A stretch of DNA of 14,638 bases from JABFRJ01 sp033812735. GTDB taxonomy: Bacteria; Pseudomonadota; Alphaproteobacteria; Rhizobiales; Hyphomicrobiaceae. Made by a program: the position numbers and the translations under genes. The notes under the pieces are model-generated. The model ran no database searches and was not told the origin of the DNA. It saw only the letters and a program-made list of their open reading frames with translations. Where the stretch lies: assembly GCA_033812735.1 (NCBI GenBank), contig JAPXTA010000129.1:1-14638 (forward strand), read 5' to 3'. Positions 14,190-14,638 of this stretch are shown piece after piece. The stretch's first letter is position 1. Each line of letters opens with the position of its first letter.

Positions 14190-14222
14190 CCTTTCAGCGC
14201 CGTATAGGCAACCGTTGAAAGG
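14190..14222 (-). other. Stem-loop just after the pncB stop
   Basis: CCTTTCA (14190-14196) and TGAAAGG (14216-14222) form a perfect 7-bp inverted repeat around 19 bp, with an inner GCC/GGC pair. It begins 9 bp after the pncB stop codon on the minus strand. No U-tract follows. It may protect the pncB transcript end or act as a weak terminator. Confidence 0.35.
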
Positions 14223-14231
14223 CCTCCGCAG

Positions 14232-14638
14232 CTAGACCACGACCGGCGTGTGCGACTGCGCCCCGACCCGGAAGACTCGCCGGTAACGCTCGATCTCGAC
14301 CTTCGGGCCGGTCGCCTTGGACGGATTGTCGGAGAGTTTGATCGCCGGTCGGCCGTTCGCCGAGATCACTTTGCAGACGATCGAGAACGGATCCAGCCGT
14401 CCCTGCGGGTCGAAGCCGCGGAAGTCGTTGGTGAGCAGCGTGCCCCAGCCGAAGCCGACGCGAATACGCCCCTCGAAGTGCTTCGACAGCCGCTCGATTT
14501 CATCGACGTCCAGGCCATCCGAGAAGATCGCGAGCTTCTGCCGCGGGTCTTGCCCCCGAGCCGTCCACCAGTCGATCGCCATTTCAGCGATTTTGACGGG
14601 ATCGCCGGAGTCGACGCGGATGCCGGTCCAGTTCGTCA
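14232..14638 (-). CDS. pncB: Nicotinate phosphoribosyltransferase, C-terminal part (partial)
   Basis: PncB joins nicotinate to PRPP, with ATP hydrolysis, to make nicotinate mononucleotide in the NAD salvage pathway. The minus-strand frame is open to the window edge and gives 134 residues ending at TAG 14234-14232. TNWTGIRVDSGDPVKIAEMA contains the phosphate-binding 'G-I-R-x-D-S-G-D' loop of the family. It is followed by KLAIFSDGLDVDEI, RIRVGFGWGTLLTNDF and FSIVCKVISANGRPAIKLSDNPSKATGP, matching the conserved barrel end of PncB. The N-terminal part and the start lie beyond position 14638. An internal ATG at 14582 is in frame but falls inside the conserved domain and is not the start. Confidence 0.93.
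   Translation of the reverse strand, partial: TNWTGIRVDSGDPVKIAEMAIDWWTARGQDPRQKLAIFSDGLDVDEIERLSKHFEGRIRVGFGWGTLLTNDFRGFDPQGRLDPFSIVCKVISANGRPAIKLSDNPSKATGPKVEIERYRRVFRVGAQSHTPVVV

Overview
The window looks like chromosomal housekeeping DNA from a GC-rich alphaproteobacterium, most likely order Hyphomicrobiales (Rhizobiales); I cannot resolve the genus. Reasons: the gene order dxr-rseP-bamA-lpxD-fabZ-lpxA-lpxI-lpxB, use of LpxI rather than LpxH, a short single-PDZ RseP of the Caulobacter MmpA type, no skp gene between bamA and lpxD, and an hrcA/grpE pair next to the cluster. I see no insertion sequence, tRNA, rRNA, CRISPR array or phage gene.

Plus strand, 1-9528, is the envelope-biogenesis half. 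It starts with the last codons of dxr (isoprenoid precursor synthesis), then rseP (intramembrane protease) and, after a 393-bp non-coding stretch, bamA (outer-membrane protein insertase). A strong intrinsic terminator follows bamA at 4262-4291, so the next genes probably form their own transcription unit: lpxD, fabZ, lpxA, lpxI, lpxB. These share the 3-hydroxyacyl-ACP pool (FabZ dehydrates it for fatty acid elongation, LpxA and LpxD consume it) and carry UDP-GlcNAc to the lipid A disaccharide, apart from the LpxC deacetylase step, whose gene is not in the window. fabZ and lpxA overlap by 17 bp, and lpxI starts 4 bp after lpxA.

Minus strand, 14638-9536, is the other half. From right to left: the 3' part of pncB (NAD salvage), a secreted M15-type murein peptidase with its own terminator, an orphan family-5 ABC-transporter substrate-binding protein, hrcA (heat-shock repressor) and grpE (DnaK nucleotide-exchange factor). 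hrcA follows the substrate-binding protein gene by only 36 bp. grpE has its own candidate RpoH-type promoter. grpE and lpxB converge with 7 bp between their stop codons.

No new multi-gene system is apparent. The most unusual points lie inside known genes. LpxI is about 160 residues longer than the usual form, and the extra part reads as a degenerate second copy of its own C-terminal domain. LpxA has isoleucine where the E. coli enzyme has the active-site-pocket histidine His160, although the other key residues align without gaps. The BamA barrel carries exactly four cysteines, as two CX7C pairs in likely surface loops.
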